Below, piece after piece: positions 21,233 through 34,135 of a stretch of DNA of 64,000 nucleotides (positions are counted from its first letter, which is position 1; every line of letters starts with the position of its first letter). Position numbers and translations under genes: made by a program. The notes under the pieces are model-generated. The model was not told where the DNA came from and made no database searches. It saw nothing but the letters and a program-made list of their open reading frames with translations. Source of the DNA: Cordia subcordata (lineage: Eukaryota; Streptophyta; Magnoliopsida; Boraginales; Cordiaceae); assembly GCA_028554755.1 (NCBI GenBank), contig JAPTOF010000003.1, positions 10,239,501-10,303,500 of the forward strand, read 5' to 3'.

Positions 21233-22654
21233 TGATGTGTTGGTTTTGTGTGTGATTTTGCATTGTATTTCTATATCTATTTTGAGGTGTTTTGTGCTCT
21301 GTAAGATGTATTAGTATAGCATTTATATCATACTTGAGCATATTAAGCTTTAGGTGTCTTTAGTTGAGCTTAAAGCATAAATGCTGCATTAAAGTACACT
21401 TATCTTGTGTTTTAAGTAAGTTTGAGGAATGTCTTGAGCTGAACAAAGATGGAGATGGCTTGGGCAAGAATTGAAGAAGATCTTAAGGATGAAAACTGGA
21501 AGAAAAGTAAGATTGGAGGCTTCCGGACAAAGGTCAAAGCAACTGAAAACAAAACGGAGCTAAAACGAAGCCAAAAGAGAGCAAATAGGCACTACCGCAA
21601 CACTGGCTTCAGAGTACCAGTGCACCGGCTCACTATTTCTCCAAAAATAGAAAGCAAGCTTCTACTATCGGAATAGAGGCCCCTTGCTACCGATGCTCCG
21701 GTTAAGTGTTTCTGTAGTCGCAAAAGTTGGCTATATAAGCCCTCTTTTGGCCATTTTATGTAACAACAGGTCATATTCTTTCACACCCATCTCCCAAAAC
21801 CCTAATCCTCTCATCTCTCGCCTCTTGCACACTCTTCCATACACAAAAAGCACTTTGGAATCAAGCATCTGAGGAGGATCAAACACAAGGATTGTAAAGA
21901 TATGGCTTTGGATAAAAAGGGTAGCTTTTTTATCTTTCTTTTATCCTAAGTTAATGTATATATGTTAGAACTATGTAGGGTGATTTACTCTTATATTATG
22001 GATTGATTATTACATTATTATTATGGGTACTTGATGGATCTATGTATATATGCTTTGTGCTTAGGTTTTCCATAGCAAATTTACATACATGTGTATGTGT
22101 TTGTAGAAATGCCTCAATGATTTAGCTTATATATATTGAAGTCTATTATGCTATTAACCATCTCTAAATCATTATGCTAGCATGTCTATGTGTTTGTATG
22201 TTGATTACATGAAGTCGGTATGCTTATATACATGTCTATGTGTGTGTTTACATACTGAATAGTATAAATAGCTTCTATTGCATACATGTCAGGTGCCATT
22301 GCTTAAATTGGTGTAATCTAAGTATGTCTATGTGCTTAGTAGTAGAATACCTAGAATATTCTCAAACACCATGCCCTAGATGTGTTTGCTTTGCACTCAC
22401 ACGTTAATACCCGCTATTGTGATAATGATCGATGGTGCATAAGTAATGGCTAGCCTAGGTCGAGTTTCCCTTAGCTTTAAATCTAGCTAATGGGTTTCAG
22501 GGTAGGTTAGTCGACCTTAGACGAACTAGGTTTGGGCTATAAATCCAACCAATGGTTCAGACACCAAGGTTAGATTGATCTAGGTCACTTAAAATCCTAA
22601 CTAGCTAGCCTTATGGCCCTAAGTCATAAAGACCACACTGTAACGCTAGATAGA
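21233..22654 (+). repeat. 3' LTR of NA-1, first part
   Basis: Starts TGATGTGTTGG. TATATAAG at 21732-21739. Cut after CTAGATAGA by NA-2 and continues at 30107. Contains a 75-codon frame (21449-21676) that recurs in sister LTRs. Confidence 0.85.
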
Positions 22655-24630
22655 TGATCGCTCTTCGTGAGCACAAGCCTAAATAGCCTACAAGTGCACG
22701 GGATGTGTGTAGTACAGTATATCCGAGTGCGGGGTTGAATCCACGGGGAGGCCTTACGTGTATGGTGTCCTAAGCTAAGTGCATCCTAAGAGCTACGTGT
22801 TGGGACCTAAACTACACTCTTTTTTTTTTGGGATTTTTGGTTCAAAGAGAGCTCTAAAAAAGTAAAGCTAAACTAAGGACAAGGAAATAAAAAGGTGGTG
22901 TGTGTGATGGGGGAATCAAGCAATCTAAGGGAGTCAAACGTTGGAAATGGGGGATTAGGGTGATTATGTCTTGCCTGCGCGTGATAGCTACATCTTTCTA
23001 GGGTGACTCGATGGATTACACTAGGAGCTCTAATCTAGACCTATAGTTAGTCTCATAATTGGTATCCTAAGCCTTAGTACGAGTCCGTCCCTAGGTGGTG
23101 ATGCTTAGTAGTATGAAGTGGTCTTTATGACTTAGGAATTAGGGCTACCTAATAAAGTTCTAGGTGAGTGTAGATTGATTTAACCCTAGCACTTGGTTTT
23201 CTAACTAGTTCCCCAATCTGGCCTTAGGACTCGGTGCAAGTCCGTCCCTAAGCTTCGGCCCACTTAGAGCTACGGTGTGGTCCTTATGAACCTAGGGTGT
23301 TAGGGTAGACTAACTAGACTTCCTAAGTGAACTAAGGTCAACTAAACCTATCCAGACTCCTATTGGCTGGATTTAAAGCCAAAGGGGACTCAACCTAGGC
23401 TAGTTACTAGTTGTACACCATCGATCGCATCACAATTAGAAAAAATTGACATTAAAGTGCATGGCAAACACATCTAGGGCATGGCATTTGAGAATACACT
23501 GGTATATTCTACTACTAAACACATAGACATGTTTAGATTACACTAATTTAAGCAATGGCACCCGACATGCATGCAATAGAAGCTATTTATGCTATTAAGT
23601 ATGTTAACACACACATAGACATGTATATAGTCATACTCATTTCATGTAATCACCACAAAAACACATAGACATGCTAGCATAATGATTTAGAAATGGTTAA
23701 TAGCAAAATAGACTTTAATATACATATGTTACATCATTGAGGTATTTCTATAAACACATAGACAGGAATGTAAATTTGCCAATCAAAACTCTAAGCATAA
23801 AGTATATATACATAAATCCATCAAGTTCCCATTAATAAAAAGTAGTAATCAATCCATAAATACAAGAATAATCACCTTACATAGCTCTAACCATACCTAT
23901 TTAGATTTGGGACAAAAGAGAGATACCCTTCTATCCAAATCCATGCTTTACAATCCATGAGCTATGCCCAAATCCTTGTGTTTGATCCTCTTAAATACTT
24001 GATTTGAAAGTGCTTTTGTGTATGGAAGAGTGTGTGAAAGGTGGGAGATGAGAGGATTAGGGTTTTAGGATATGGGTGTGAAAGAATACAACTTAAATTA
24101 ATCTTTAAAATGGCCAAAAGCAGCTTATATAGCTAATTTCTGTGATTATCGGAACACTCTAGCCAAGCACCGGTACCAAAGGCCCTCTATTCTTGTAGTA
24201 GAAACTTGCTTTTTGTTTTTGGTGGAATAGTGAGCTGATACACTGGTACTTTGAAGCCAGTGTTCTGGTAGTGTCTCTTTGCTCTTTTTCGGCATCGTTT
24301 TAGCTCCGTTTTGTTTCTAGTTTCTTTGGTCTTTGTCCGGAAGCTTCCCAACATGATTTTCTTCCACGTTTCATCTTCAAAATCTTTGTCAATACTTGCC
24401 CAAGCCATCTCTATCTTTGTTCAGCTCAAGATATTCCTCAAACTCACTTAAAACACAAGATAAGTGTACTATAGTGTAGCATTTATGCTTTAACCTCAAC
24501 TACAAACACCCAAAGCTTAATATGCTCAAGTATAATATAAATGCTATACTAATACACCTTATAGAGCACAAAACACCTCAAAGTAGATGTAGAAATACAG
24601 TGCAAAATTACACACAAAACCAACACATCA
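22655..24630 (-). repeat. 3' LTR of NA-2
   Basis: On the minus strand runs from TGATGTGTTGG (24630) to GATCA (22655). Joins without gap to the polypurine tract at 24631. Short frames inside, including 24408-24187, are LTR sequence. A single hairpin is near 23362-23381. Confidence 0.87.
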
Positions 24631-26225
24631 ACACCTCCCAAACTTTCTCCTTGCTTGTCCCCAAGCAAGCCCAAATCTAAGTTTATCTCTAAATTCGATA
24701 CAAAGGGTTGCCTAAGGAATTGACTCGCTATCACGGTTAGCCTAAGAAGCATGAAGGGGGCATTTCTATTATGGAGAGATCCTCAAGTCTCTTTGGGCCC
24801 TCCTTCTACTCATAAAGGGCCTCGAACCTCGTAGGAAGTTTTTGAGTAGCCAAACTACCACAAGCCTAGGATTCTAATGCACGCAATCGGGATGTTGATA
24901 TTTCATGCCCCCTCAACTAAAATGCCTCTCCAACATGCACAAAGCCTCAAAGACAAGAAGAGAGAGAATATACATACACAAAGGCTTATAAAAAGCCTTA
25001 TTCATATATCTACATAAAGGATAGCATGTGCTAAGTTGACATTGTGTCACTTACGCATTTATTCACAAAACTTTTTGATGCCTTTGGCTTTTTCTCTTTT
25101 TCACTTTTTTTTATGATATTCTTGCACCTTTTTGCCTTTCTCATTCATTCATTTTTTTTATTTTCATGCTTTGCATTGCTTTTACACAAAAAGAAAAGAA
25201 AAGAAAAGAAAAAGAAAAAGAAAAAGAAAGGTTTTGGCACATGAAAAAGAACCAGTCAAGAAAGAGGCACTCATATCAACAACCTTTTTCGACACTTTTT
25301 CCTACCAAGCTATGGGGTGGCTACAAAGGGCATTCTTAAAGGTCCTCACTCCCCACAACTTTCAAGGGCATCCCCTCTAAAACTTGGTTTTCAATCCACT
25401 CCATTCATTTCCCGCAATGCAAATTATATTCACCAATCAATTAAATCAATCGCAAAAGTCACCACAATGATCAACCAAGAAATAAACAACTCTATATGCA
25501 TCAAAATTGAAAAATTTTCACCATTTTAAAGCACACAATGCACATCAACCCTATACAAAGCATAAAACAATAAAAGCAAACTCCCACACCCCTAAACTTA
25601 AACTTTGCTTGTCCTCAAGCAAATAAAACAATACTACTTAACAAGCAAATAGGCAACACAAAACAAGTAAGGGTGGTGGGGACAGGGTAGATAAGAGGGA
25701 ACAAGTGGAGAAAGGATAGATACAACCTTCCTTTGAAGCTCTTCGATGCCAATGATCAATAATTTGTCTACTAACCCTGTTTCTCAACAAATGACAAACA
25801 CTCAAAGTACACGATTAGTAGCATATGCCATACAAGCTTGCATTGGCATCATCAAATGATAAACAAGGTGTATGAAGAATGGGAAATAACAGAAGTAAGG
25901 ATTAACACTTGGAAGGGTGAAAAAGAAAGCAAACAAAAAGAAAAATTGAAATCAAGGAAAGTAAACAAGAAAGCAAGTATAATAAGTAGAAAAATGAAAG
26001 CAATTAAAAGACAAGGAAAATAAGAAAAGTATACACATGTCTAGGGTGCCTCCTAGTAGCGCTGGATTTAACGCCTCCAGTCGGGCGCTAGTATTAGAGT
26101 AATACATGTTTAAAATTGCGAGGCATAAATTGCTGGATATTCAACCAAGCACAAACAATAGAAAGAAAAGGGTCATGCATTATATGATGGGGTAATGAAT
26201 GCACAATGCACCCCTTTTCAAGATC
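24631..26225 (-). other. 3' noncoding region of NA-2
   Basis: No supported gene. Polypurine tract next to the LTR; perfect hairpin 24650-24669 (CTTGCTTG stem, loop GGGA on the minus strand); second perfect hairpin 25605-25622 (TTGCTTG stem, loop AGGA) followed by a G-tract; a purine-rich run of AAAAG units at about 25190-25230; the GGCGTTAAATCC block near 26070. Confidence 0.75.
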
Positions 26226-28030
26226 TCACCCCGAAACATCAAATAAGAATGTGTGCGCAAGTGCGGAAGGTGTTATGCATAAACGTGAAAGATCATGCCC
26301 CGCTTTCTCTCTAACTAACCACCCTGTGGCCTTCTTTTCATAATCAAGAGCTAGGAAGACACCCTTCCCATGGGTCAAAGATAGGTCTAATGCATGCAAC
26401 ATGGGAAATATGCTTTCTAACTCTAGATGAAAATGTTCTATGCATGAAGGCACGAATGTGAGCTCCAAAGAGGGAGACTCAGTGAAATGGGAAAAGGGGG
26501 TTGGAACGACTCTTGGAGAAGGAAGGGCAAGGGTAAGGGATGATGAAGTACTACACTTTTCCTCTCCACAAGATATAACATGTTCAAGCCTAGGTCACTC
26601 TAACTCCTCGTGAGGGGTGGAATCGATCCTTATGTGCTCTATTTCCATCAATGAATCATCAAACATCCAAAGAGACCCATAGATCATTCTTCCATGCACA
26701 CCAATTTCTTTTTATGTGTCTTCTTAGAGTTGCTATTCTCTCCAACATCATGATTCTTAACTGCAAAAGACTTATCATCTAAAACCTCCAAAATTGATGT
26801 CTTATTTTCCCCAATGGATGACTTTAAACCTTCACTAGCTAAAGTTTCTTTAAATTCAATAATATATTCATCACTAGTGGGTATCATCTCATCATCATGC
26901 TTTTTAGACATACATAGAGGGGACAATGGGGACTCAAAGGATTTCGGGCCATAGAAATGTGAATGCTCAAGGGAGATGTGTACCCTAGACTCCCTAAATA
27001 TACACTCAAAATGCCAATGAGTGTTGTGATCATGAGACTCAACCTCCAAGTGTATGGAATGTGTGGAATGAGGAGAAAGAAAAGGCTCACGTGACTCAAT
27101 GGAAGGTGTTGAAAGCTTAGGGGGAAAGGGTACTATGTCCTTTAAAACATATCCACAAAAATCATCAAGAGCCAACTCATCCTCATCCTCACTACATGAT
27201 GTTAGCTCTCCATTGACCTCTTTTTCTATATTCCTCTCTAAAGCACCATCATTTTCACCCCTATTTCTCTCATCTCTAGGTTCTTCTTCTATCTCCTCAA
27301 CCGAATCTAAAGGTATCTCAAGATTTCCAACCACGGGTTGTTCACTCTCAATCTCTCTTTTCAAGCACTCACCTAGATAGTCAACTTGTTGCATCATGCT
27401 ATCTACCCTCTCTCGATCACATTGGAGGAGTGATTGTAGATAAGTAATCTTTTCATCATAACTTCAATATGACCCAAAAGACAAAGGCTCAACCGAGTAG
27501 AAAGGGTAGTCATGTTGAAAATCAATTTGCACATAACCATCAAAAAACTCGGGAGAGGAATGGGTGGAAAAAGAAGATGTTAGAGGTGGACAATTGAAAC
27601 TAGAAGGTGAATGGAATAAAGAGTCATCTGGACTCCATGGTGAAAATACATGATGTTGCTCCCTAGAATCATGATAACTAGATGTAGATGCATACATGGG
27701 CGTATGATTGCTAGGGGCATAGGGCATTGCATGCAATCGGAGATAAAGGTGGAAGGTGGGACAAGCATTAGGAAAATAAGCACGGCTTCCACAATGATTG
27801 CAATAACAAGAATATGCATCCGTATAGTTATGATTACTAAATGAAGATGTATGAGATGATACATGACTATGGGGGTCATAAGTAGCACTAGCCCTAGATG
27901 GGGAATTCTCGTAGGGACAGAAAATGGTAGGATGCATAAAACTTCCACACAAGCAACATACATACGGGGCACGTTCGGGTTGTGGGAAAGATGATACAAG
28001 TGACCACCAAGATGCATTAGGATCATTCAT
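26226..28030 (-). pseudogene. Gag-like ORF of NA-2
   Basis: Best preserved copy of the NA protein. Frame 28030-27464 (188 codons) starts MNDPNASWWSLVSS. It has an intact knuckle CLCGSFMHPTIFC near residues 26-38, and CNHCGSRAYFPNAC near residues 77-90, which has lost its His. After one stop the same frame continues at 27397-26684 (237 codons) with SEQPVVGNLEIPLD, a Glu-rich stretch, STHSIHLEVE and SRVHISLEHS. A frameshift separates the last part, 26468-26226, with LDLSLTHGKGVFLALDYEKK and TGWLVRE. Colinear with 17825-19645 and 61700-62491. Function unknown; no RT, protease or integrase motif is seen. Confidence 0.75.
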
Positions 28031-28187
28031 GATTAATTGACACTAGTAAACCTCTCTACAATGCTCAACAATTTTTTTTTGAATTTTTCTTTTATTAATT
28101 AAAATAAAGAAAACATGTAAAGAATAGACAAATCAACACGTAACAAGCTAAGACACAGAAAAACTAAGAAACCAAACAATTGTTGCC

Positions 28188-28205
28188 TTCCCGTCAACAG
28201 CCCCA
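28188..28205 (-). other. Primer binding site of NA-2, tRNA-Asp type
   Basis: On the minus strand TGGGGCTGTTGACGGGAA, a mutated tRNA-Asp site, 6 bp from the LTR end at 28212. The leader 28031-28187 has no gene. Confidence 0.75.
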
Positions 28206-28211
28206 AGAACT

Positions 28212-30106
28212 TGATCTCTATTAGTGAGCACACGCCTAAATATCCCGCAAGCGCATGGGATGTGTGTAGTACAGTGTGTGTGAGTGAGGGGTCAAATCCA
28301 CGGGGAGGCCTAACGTGTATGATGTCCTAAGCTAAGTGCGTCCTAAGAGCTACGTGTTGAGACCTAAACTACACTCTTCTTTTTGGGGATTTTTGGTTTA
28401 AAGTAAGCTTGGAAAAGTAAAGCTAACTAAGGACAAGGAAATAAAAAACTGGTGTGTGTGATGGGAGAATCAAGCAATCTAAGGGAGTCAAACATCGAAA
28501 ATGGGAGACTAGGGCGATTATGTCTAGCCTATGGGTGATTACTATGTCTTTCTATGGTTACTCGATGGATTATACTAAGTGCTCTAATCTAGACCTATAA
28601 TTAGCCTCCTAAATGGTATCCATAGCCTCAGTGCTGGTCCGTCCCTAGATGGTGATGCCTAGCAGTACGGCGTGGTTTTTATGACTTAGGAATTAGGGCT
28701 AGCCAATAAGGTTTTAGGTGAGTGTAGATTGATCTAACCCTAGCACTTAGTCCTCTAATTAGTTCCACAATTTGGCCCTAGGACTCGGTGCGAGTCTGTC
28801 CTTAAGCTTCGCCCCACTTAGAGCTACGGCGTGGTCCTTATGAACCTAGGGTGTCCAGGTCGACTAACTAGACTTCCTAAGTGAACTTAGGTCAACTAAA
28901 CCTATGCGGACTCCTATTGGCTAGATTTAAAGCCAAAGGGGACTCAAGCTAGGCTAGTTACTAGTTGTGCACCATCGATCGCATCACAATTAGCAAAAAT
29001 TGACATTAAAGTGCAATTACACCAATTTAAGCAATAGCACCCGACATCCATGCAATAAAAGCTATTCATGCTTTTAAGTATGCTAACACATACATAGACA
29101 TGTATATAGTCATACCCATTTCATGTCATAACCACAGAAACACATAGATATGCTAGCATAATGATTTAGAAATGGTTAATAGCAAAATAGACTTCAATAT
29201 ACATATGCTACATCCTTGAGGCATGTCTACAAACACAGTGAGATGAATGTAAATTTGCCAATCAAAACTCTAAGCATAAAGCATATATACATAAATTCAT
29301 CAAGTTCCCATTAATAAAAAGTAGTAATCAATCCATAAATACTAGAATAATCACCCTACATAGCTCTAATCATACATATTTAGATTTGGGACAAAAGAGA
29401 GATACCCTTCTATCTAAATCCATGCTTTACAATCCATGAGCTATGCCCAAATTCTTGTGTTTGATCCTCTTAAATACTTGATTCCAAAGTGCGTTTTTGT
29501 ATCGAACAGTGTGTTAGAGATGGGAGATGAGAGGATTAGGGTTTTGGGAGATGGATGTGAAAGAATACAACTTAAATTATTCTTTAAAATGCCAAAAGCA
29601 GGATTATATAGCTAATTTATGCAACTACAGCACTCTACTGGAGCACCAGTACCAAAGGCCCTCTATTCCGATAGTAGAAACTTGCTTTCTGTTTTTGGCG
29701 GAATAGTGAGCCGGTACACCGGTACTTTGAAGCCAGTGTTCCGGTAGTGTCTCTTTACTCTCTTTTGGATTCGTTTTAGCTCCGTTTTGTTTTTGGTTGC
29801 TTTGGTCTTTGTCTGGAAGCTTCCCAACATGATTTTCTTCCACGTTTCATCTTTCAAATCTTCTTCAATACTTTCCCAAGCCATCTCTATCTTTGTTCAG
29901 CTCAAGACATTCCTTAAACTCACCTAAAATACAAGATAAATGTACTATAGTGTAGCATTTATGCTTTAAGCTCAACTATAAACACCAAAAGCTTAATATG
30001 CTCAAGTATAATATAAATGCTATACTAATATGCCTTATAGAGCACAAAACACCTCAAAATAGATATAGAAATATAGTGCAAAATCACACACGAAACCAAC
30101 ACATCA
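28212..30106 (-). repeat. 5' LTR of NA-2
   Basis: From TGATGTGTTGG (30106) to GATCA (28212) on the minus strand; 1895 bp. The 73-codon frame 29884-29663 recurs in sister LTRs. Confidence 0.87.
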
Positions 30107-30555
30107 TTAAACTTGCCTAGGGACGGACCTCTACTGAGGCTTAGGGTGTAATTAAAAGGTTAATTAGGAATCTAGATGAGAGCAACCTATTTTAATCCAT
30201 TAAGTGACCCTAACAAGAAGTAATAATCACCCATTTGCTAGACTTAATCACCCTATTCCCCCATTTCCACACGTTAGAATCCCTTTTGATTGCTTGATTC
30301 CCCCATCACATGCACACCCTTTTATTTCCTTGTTCCTAATTTAGGTTTATCTTTTCCGAGCTCCCATCAATCATAAGAAAAACCAAAAAGACTATAGTTA
30401 GGATCCCAACATAGAGCTCTTTAAGACACGCTTAGCTTAGATCACCACTCACATTAGGCCTCCTCGTGGATTCGACCCTACATTCGCATATACTGTACTA
30501 CCTGCGGCCCGTGTGCTTGCGGGCTATTTAGGCTTGTGCTGCGAGATAGTGACTA
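30107..30555 (+). repeat. 3' LTR of NA-1, second part
   Basis: Continues the LTR cut at 22654: colinear with about 17195-17638 and ends GTGACTA where the other copy has GTGATCA. Followed by target copy GAGAG (30556-30560). Confidence 0.83.
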
Positions 30556-30560
30556 GAGAG

Positions 30561-31145
30561 AGTAGTATTTCCCATCCTCATCGGGAGGAAAAGGAGCCTA
30601 TTGATGATTCCTATGTGTCTAGAGGTGTTTCACCTAGAGTTCCCTTCCCATCCATTTTAGAAAGGCCTACACTGAGCGAGGATTCTCAGTTTTTCAAGAT
30701 TTTAGAGCATCTTAAGGACCTTAAGGTTAATCTTCCTTTCATAGATGTTATCCTTTCCATTCCCTCCTATTCTAAGTTCTTCAAAGATCTTTGTGGAAGG
30801 AAGGATAGGTCATCAAACATTCCTAAGAAGGTGAGGTTTACAGAGAAAGTGAGTAGTATTTGCACTTTGGGCCTCCCGCCTAAGATTAGTGACCCCAGAG
30901 CCTTCACTATTTCTTGTAGAATTAGAAAGACCCAGATTGATCATGCCTTGTTAGATTTAGGGTCTAGTGTGAATCTCATTCCCTACTCTGTCTATCAGTA
31001 GCTAGGTCTAGGTTAGTTGTCCCCTATACATGTTACTCTTCAGCTAGCTGATAGGTGTGAGCGTAGACCTAGGGGTGTGATAAATGATGTTATGGTCTAG
31101 ATAGGTGAGTTCATCTACCCTATTGACTTCACAATGTTGACATAA
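30561..31145 (+). pseudogene. Element A pre-protease region and aspartic protease
   Basis: Continues element A after NA-1. EEKEPIDDSYVSRGV and LKDLKVNLPFIDVI are typical of the Athila region before the protease. The protease follows with HALLDLGSSVNLIPYSVYQ (active-site Asp-Leu-Gly-Ser, as usual for Athila), about 30944-31001, then LQLADR and GEFIYPIDF. Stops at 30999, about 31013, 31097 and 31141 break it. Normal role: processing of Gag-Pol. Confidence 0.82.
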
Positions 31146-31859
31146 ATTTGGGACATGACTCTGGACATTATACGCCCATTCTTTTAGGTGGCCCCTTCCT
31201 TCCTACTACACATGCTATTATTCATTATAGGTCGGGGCTGTTAGAGATGAAATTTGGGAATTTGAGGTCTACTATGAAGGTTGCTGAGGCGGTGAATAGG
31301 GCTAGTATAAGAGGAGACGATGGAGAAGAGTGCTTTAGAGTAGATGTGATTGATTCTTGTGTTGGGGACTTTGTAGAGAAAACTATGACCGATAGAGAAT
31401 ATTTGAGAAAATTTGAGGAATTGATGTCTAACTTTGATTTAGAGACCTTATAGAGGAAATATATAGCTTCTACTTCCTTATTTGAGAGTTCCTTGATTGG
31501 TAAGTCACTTGAGGTTAATCCTTCTAGTCTTGATTCTAGTGATGTTCCCATTGATGATGTTGAGGTTGAGATCCCCTTGGTTGAGCCTAGTCCTTCTTTA
31601 GAGCTCAAACACCTTCCCGATCATTTGAAGTATTTTTTCCTTGGCCCTAATGAGACCCTTCTAATTATCATAGCTTTCAATCTTTCTAGTGAGCATGAGG
31701 AGTATCTCTTTAAGGCTTTTAGAAACCATAGAAAGGCTATAGGGTGGAAAATTGATGATTTGAGAGGAATTGACCCTTCGGTTTGCATGCATCGTATTCA
31801 CCTTGAGTATGGAGCCATTTCTTCTAAGGAGATGCAAAGGAGGCTAAACCCACACATGA
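31146..31859 (+). pseudogene. Element A protease-RT linker
   Basis: Begins with LLGGPFLPTTHAIIH, the end of the protease fold region (LGRPFLATA-type in relatives). It then runs through an acidic linker to SLELKHLPDHLKYFFLG, LSSEHEEYLF and KAIGWKIDDLRGIDPSVCMHRI, the conserved segment just before RT. One stop at 31450. The segment is listed separately because the NA-family ORF ends in what looks like a diverged version of it. Confidence 0.8.
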
Positions 31860-32152
31860 GTGAAGTAGTTAAAAAAGAGATCGTTAAGCTTTTAGATACA
31901 AGCATTATTTATCTGATCTCTGATAATGAGTGAGCTAGCCCGATTCAAGTCATCCTTAAGAAGTCCGGGATCATAGTTGTAAAGAATGAGAGAGGAGAGC
32001 TTATCCCTATGTGTTATCTCACGGGTTGGAGATTTTGTATTGATTATAGGAAGCTTAACTCCAAAATTAGAAAGGATCATTTCCCATTGCCTTTTCTAGA
32101 TTAGATCTTAGTTAGAGTAGCTGGGCATAGCTACTATTGCTTTTTAGATGGC
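31860..32152 (+). pseudogene. Element A reverse transcriptase, N-terminal part
   Basis: VVKKEIVKLLDTSIIYLISDN, then PIQVILKKSG, GWRFCIDYRKLN, RKDHFPLPF and HSYYCFLDG match Ty3/gypsy RT fingers and palm. Stops at 31931 and 32102. Interrupted after FLDG by the solo LTR 32153-33534 (TSD ATGGC) and continues at 33540. Confidence 0.87.
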
Positions 32153-33534
32153 TGATCGTGTACTCGGTGGTATGTGAAAATGAAACACAAATACAACCAA
32201 GTTTTACACCCGCAAGTGTACGGATTGTGTCTAGTGTAGTGCGTGCGTACGGGTATCGTCTACACAGGGAGGCTACTTTAGTTTGATCTTTACGTGCTCG
32301 GTGCCTAAAACTAGCTACGCGCGTGTGTGTGCTTTCTTTAGGATCAAAGGGAGCTCGAGGAAAGGAAAATAAACCTAAGCTAACTTGCTCTAATGGAGGA
32401 ACCTAGGGTGCCAAGCTAAGGAAATAAAGCTCTACAAGGTTGAAAAGGGATCCCGGGCGATTGCATTGCAACAAGACTCGGGCTACTATAACGATTCGAT
32501 CTATCTATTGCTCAGTTGCTCTTAAGAGTTCTTAACTAATTAACCTCGAGTTTAATTAACTAAGTTCTCTTTGGTGTTGATCAATGTCCTACTCGAGAGA
32601 CTAACCTATTAGTATTGTTTCAGACTAGAGATTAGGCTCCTTGAGCATTAACTAGTGCTAACGGGTACCCTTTTAGTATTGTTTCAAACTAGAGGTATAC
32701 TCCTATCACACGAGTCATTAATTAAGCATATTAATCAACACACTTAGTTGCAAATAGGATTCATGCCATTAGCATGGATTGAGGCTAAGGTGACACCACT
32801 ATCGATAGCGTTTAAGCACAAAATAACACATGCAACTTGACTTAGGCATTTTAACAAACACATAGACATGTTTGATTATCAACACATAGACATATTGATT
32901 CATGCCATTAATCAATGTAAAGAAGCATGTATTAAGAGCCAAAGATATTCACAAATCAATATTCATAACCCAAATCTAATGTACAATAACAATCACCCAA
33001 TCAAACAGCATAATTACAAGAATTAGAAAAAGAACAAGAAGAACTCTCCTAAATCTTGCTTCCAAAACTGTACAAATCCTTCAAATTCTTGTTAGATTCT
33101 TCAATCCTAGCTTGGTATGGGGTTTAGATGGTGGTTTAAGGTGTTTAGTGAAGTGGGTAAAAGGTTAGGGTTTATTACGATTTTAGAAAATAAAGTTCCT
33201 CCCCTGGAAATGAGTTGAAACGAGCAATTTATAAACAGCTTCAGCGAACAGCTGGTCGACCGGCTCCTCTTTCTTACTCGACTGGCTGAAATCATAATGC
33301 TCTCTAGAATGGCCGGTCGACCTAGCCGATCGACCAGCTCCTTGAGGAACTCGACCGGCTTAAATTCTTTATTCTCTGGAGCGGCCAGTCGACCGTCTAG
33401 GTCGACCGACTCTTCTTCTAAGTTGACTGGCTGGATCAGAAGGATCTCTCTTTATTCCTTTTCTTCTGGGCTCTAAACACCCTTAAATATGCATGCAAAA
33501 ACTGGATGAAAACACGCACAAATGACACACATCA
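32153..33534 (-). mobile_element. Solo LTR inserted in the RT of element A
   Basis: 1382 bp, minus-strand start TGATGTGTGTC (33534) and end CGATCA (32153), flanked by a perfect ATGGC duplication (32148-32152, 33535-33539). Removing it restores the RT reading across GATGGCTATTC. Its U5 end resembles the LTR of fragment F (CCCGCAAG..., GGGAGGCTA). It is rich in GGTCGACCGGC motifs (about 33240-33430). No internal region, so a solo LTR left by LTR-LTR recombination. Confidence 0.85.
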
Positions 33535-34135
33535 ATGGCTATTCTTGGTATAATCAGATCTCTGTATTTCTCAAGGACCAAGAGAAGACCACCTTTACAT
33601 GCCCCTATGGCACTTTTGCCTATAGGAGGATGCCTTTTGGTCTATGCAATGCCCCAGCAACTTTTCGAAGGTGTATGATGGCCAATTTAGAGACATGATA
33701 AAGAAGGCATTTAGAGATTTTCATGGATGACTTCTCAGTCTTTGGAGATAGTTTTGATAAGTGCCTGAGTCATCTCTCTTTCGTCTTAGACTGATGTGTG
33801 GAGAAGAATCTAGTATTGAATTGGGAGAAATCCCACTTCATGGTGCAGCAGGGGATAGTGTTGGGTCATGTTGTCTCATCTAGTGGAATTCAAGTTGACT
33901 CGGCTACGGTAGAATTAATTGAAAAGTTGCCTATCCCTAAGTATGTCAAGGATGTTAGATCTTTTCTAGGACATGCAGGATTCTACCGTAGGTTTATTAA
34001 GGATTTTAGCCATATAGCACGCCCCTTATCTAGGCTCTTAGCACAAGATGTCTCTTTTGAATTTGATGATAAGTATGTTAGAGCTTTTGATAGGCTTGAA
34101 TTCTTATTGTTTATGTCCCCGATCATTTAGCCACC
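33535..34135 (+). pseudogene. Element A reverse transcriptase, C-terminal part
   Basis: KTTFTCPYGTFAYRRMPFGLC, then the catalytic FMDDFSVFGDSFD (about 33720-33757), NLVLNWEKSHFMVQQGIVLGH and FLGHAGFYRRFIKDFSHIARPL (open frame 33798-34130). Two frame breaks lie near 33695-33715 and a stop at 33794. The catalytic Asp-Asp pair is present. Confidence 0.88.

Larger units (their letters stand above)
22655..30106 (-). mobile_element. Non-autonomous element NA-2, inside the NA-1 LTR
   Basis: Minus-strand sister of NA-1: 5' LTR 28212-30106, primer site 28188-28205, ORF 28030-26226, 3' noncoding region, 3' LTR 22655-24630. The internal region is 3581 bp, as in NA-1 (3594 bp). The left flank ends CTAGATAGA and the right begins TTAAACTTGCC; compared with the empty site GGTAGACGTGCC this suggests a degenerate duplication (TAGAT/TAAAC). 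Since it splits the NA-1 LTR it is younger than NA-1. Confidence 0.85.
15754..30555 (+). mobile_element. Non-autonomous Athila-related element NA-1
   Basis: LTRs at 15754-17638 and at 21233-22654 plus 30107-30555 enclose a 3.6-kb internal region with a primer site, one gag-like ORF and a polypurine tract, but no RT, RNase H or integrase. The target duplication is a perfect GAGAG (15749-15753 and 30556-30560), and the uninterrupted site CAAGGAGAGAGTAGTA is visible on the minus strand of element E near 53030. It interrupts element A between gag and protease. Its 3' LTR is split by NA-2. Mobilisation by Athila-type proteins in trans is inferred from shared primer site and 3' end. Confidence 0.82.

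Noticed and set aside
25132..25380. Lys-rich frame
   Set aside because: Product of an AAAAG repeat in the NA-2 3' noncoding region; the same kind of frame appears in every A-rich block (36344-36607, 48330-48606, 63303-63552).
30513..30560. Start of a 162-codon frame running from LTR into protease
   Set aside because: The frame crosses the NA-1 LTR end and the target duplication; it is a chance fusion, the gene part begins at 30561.
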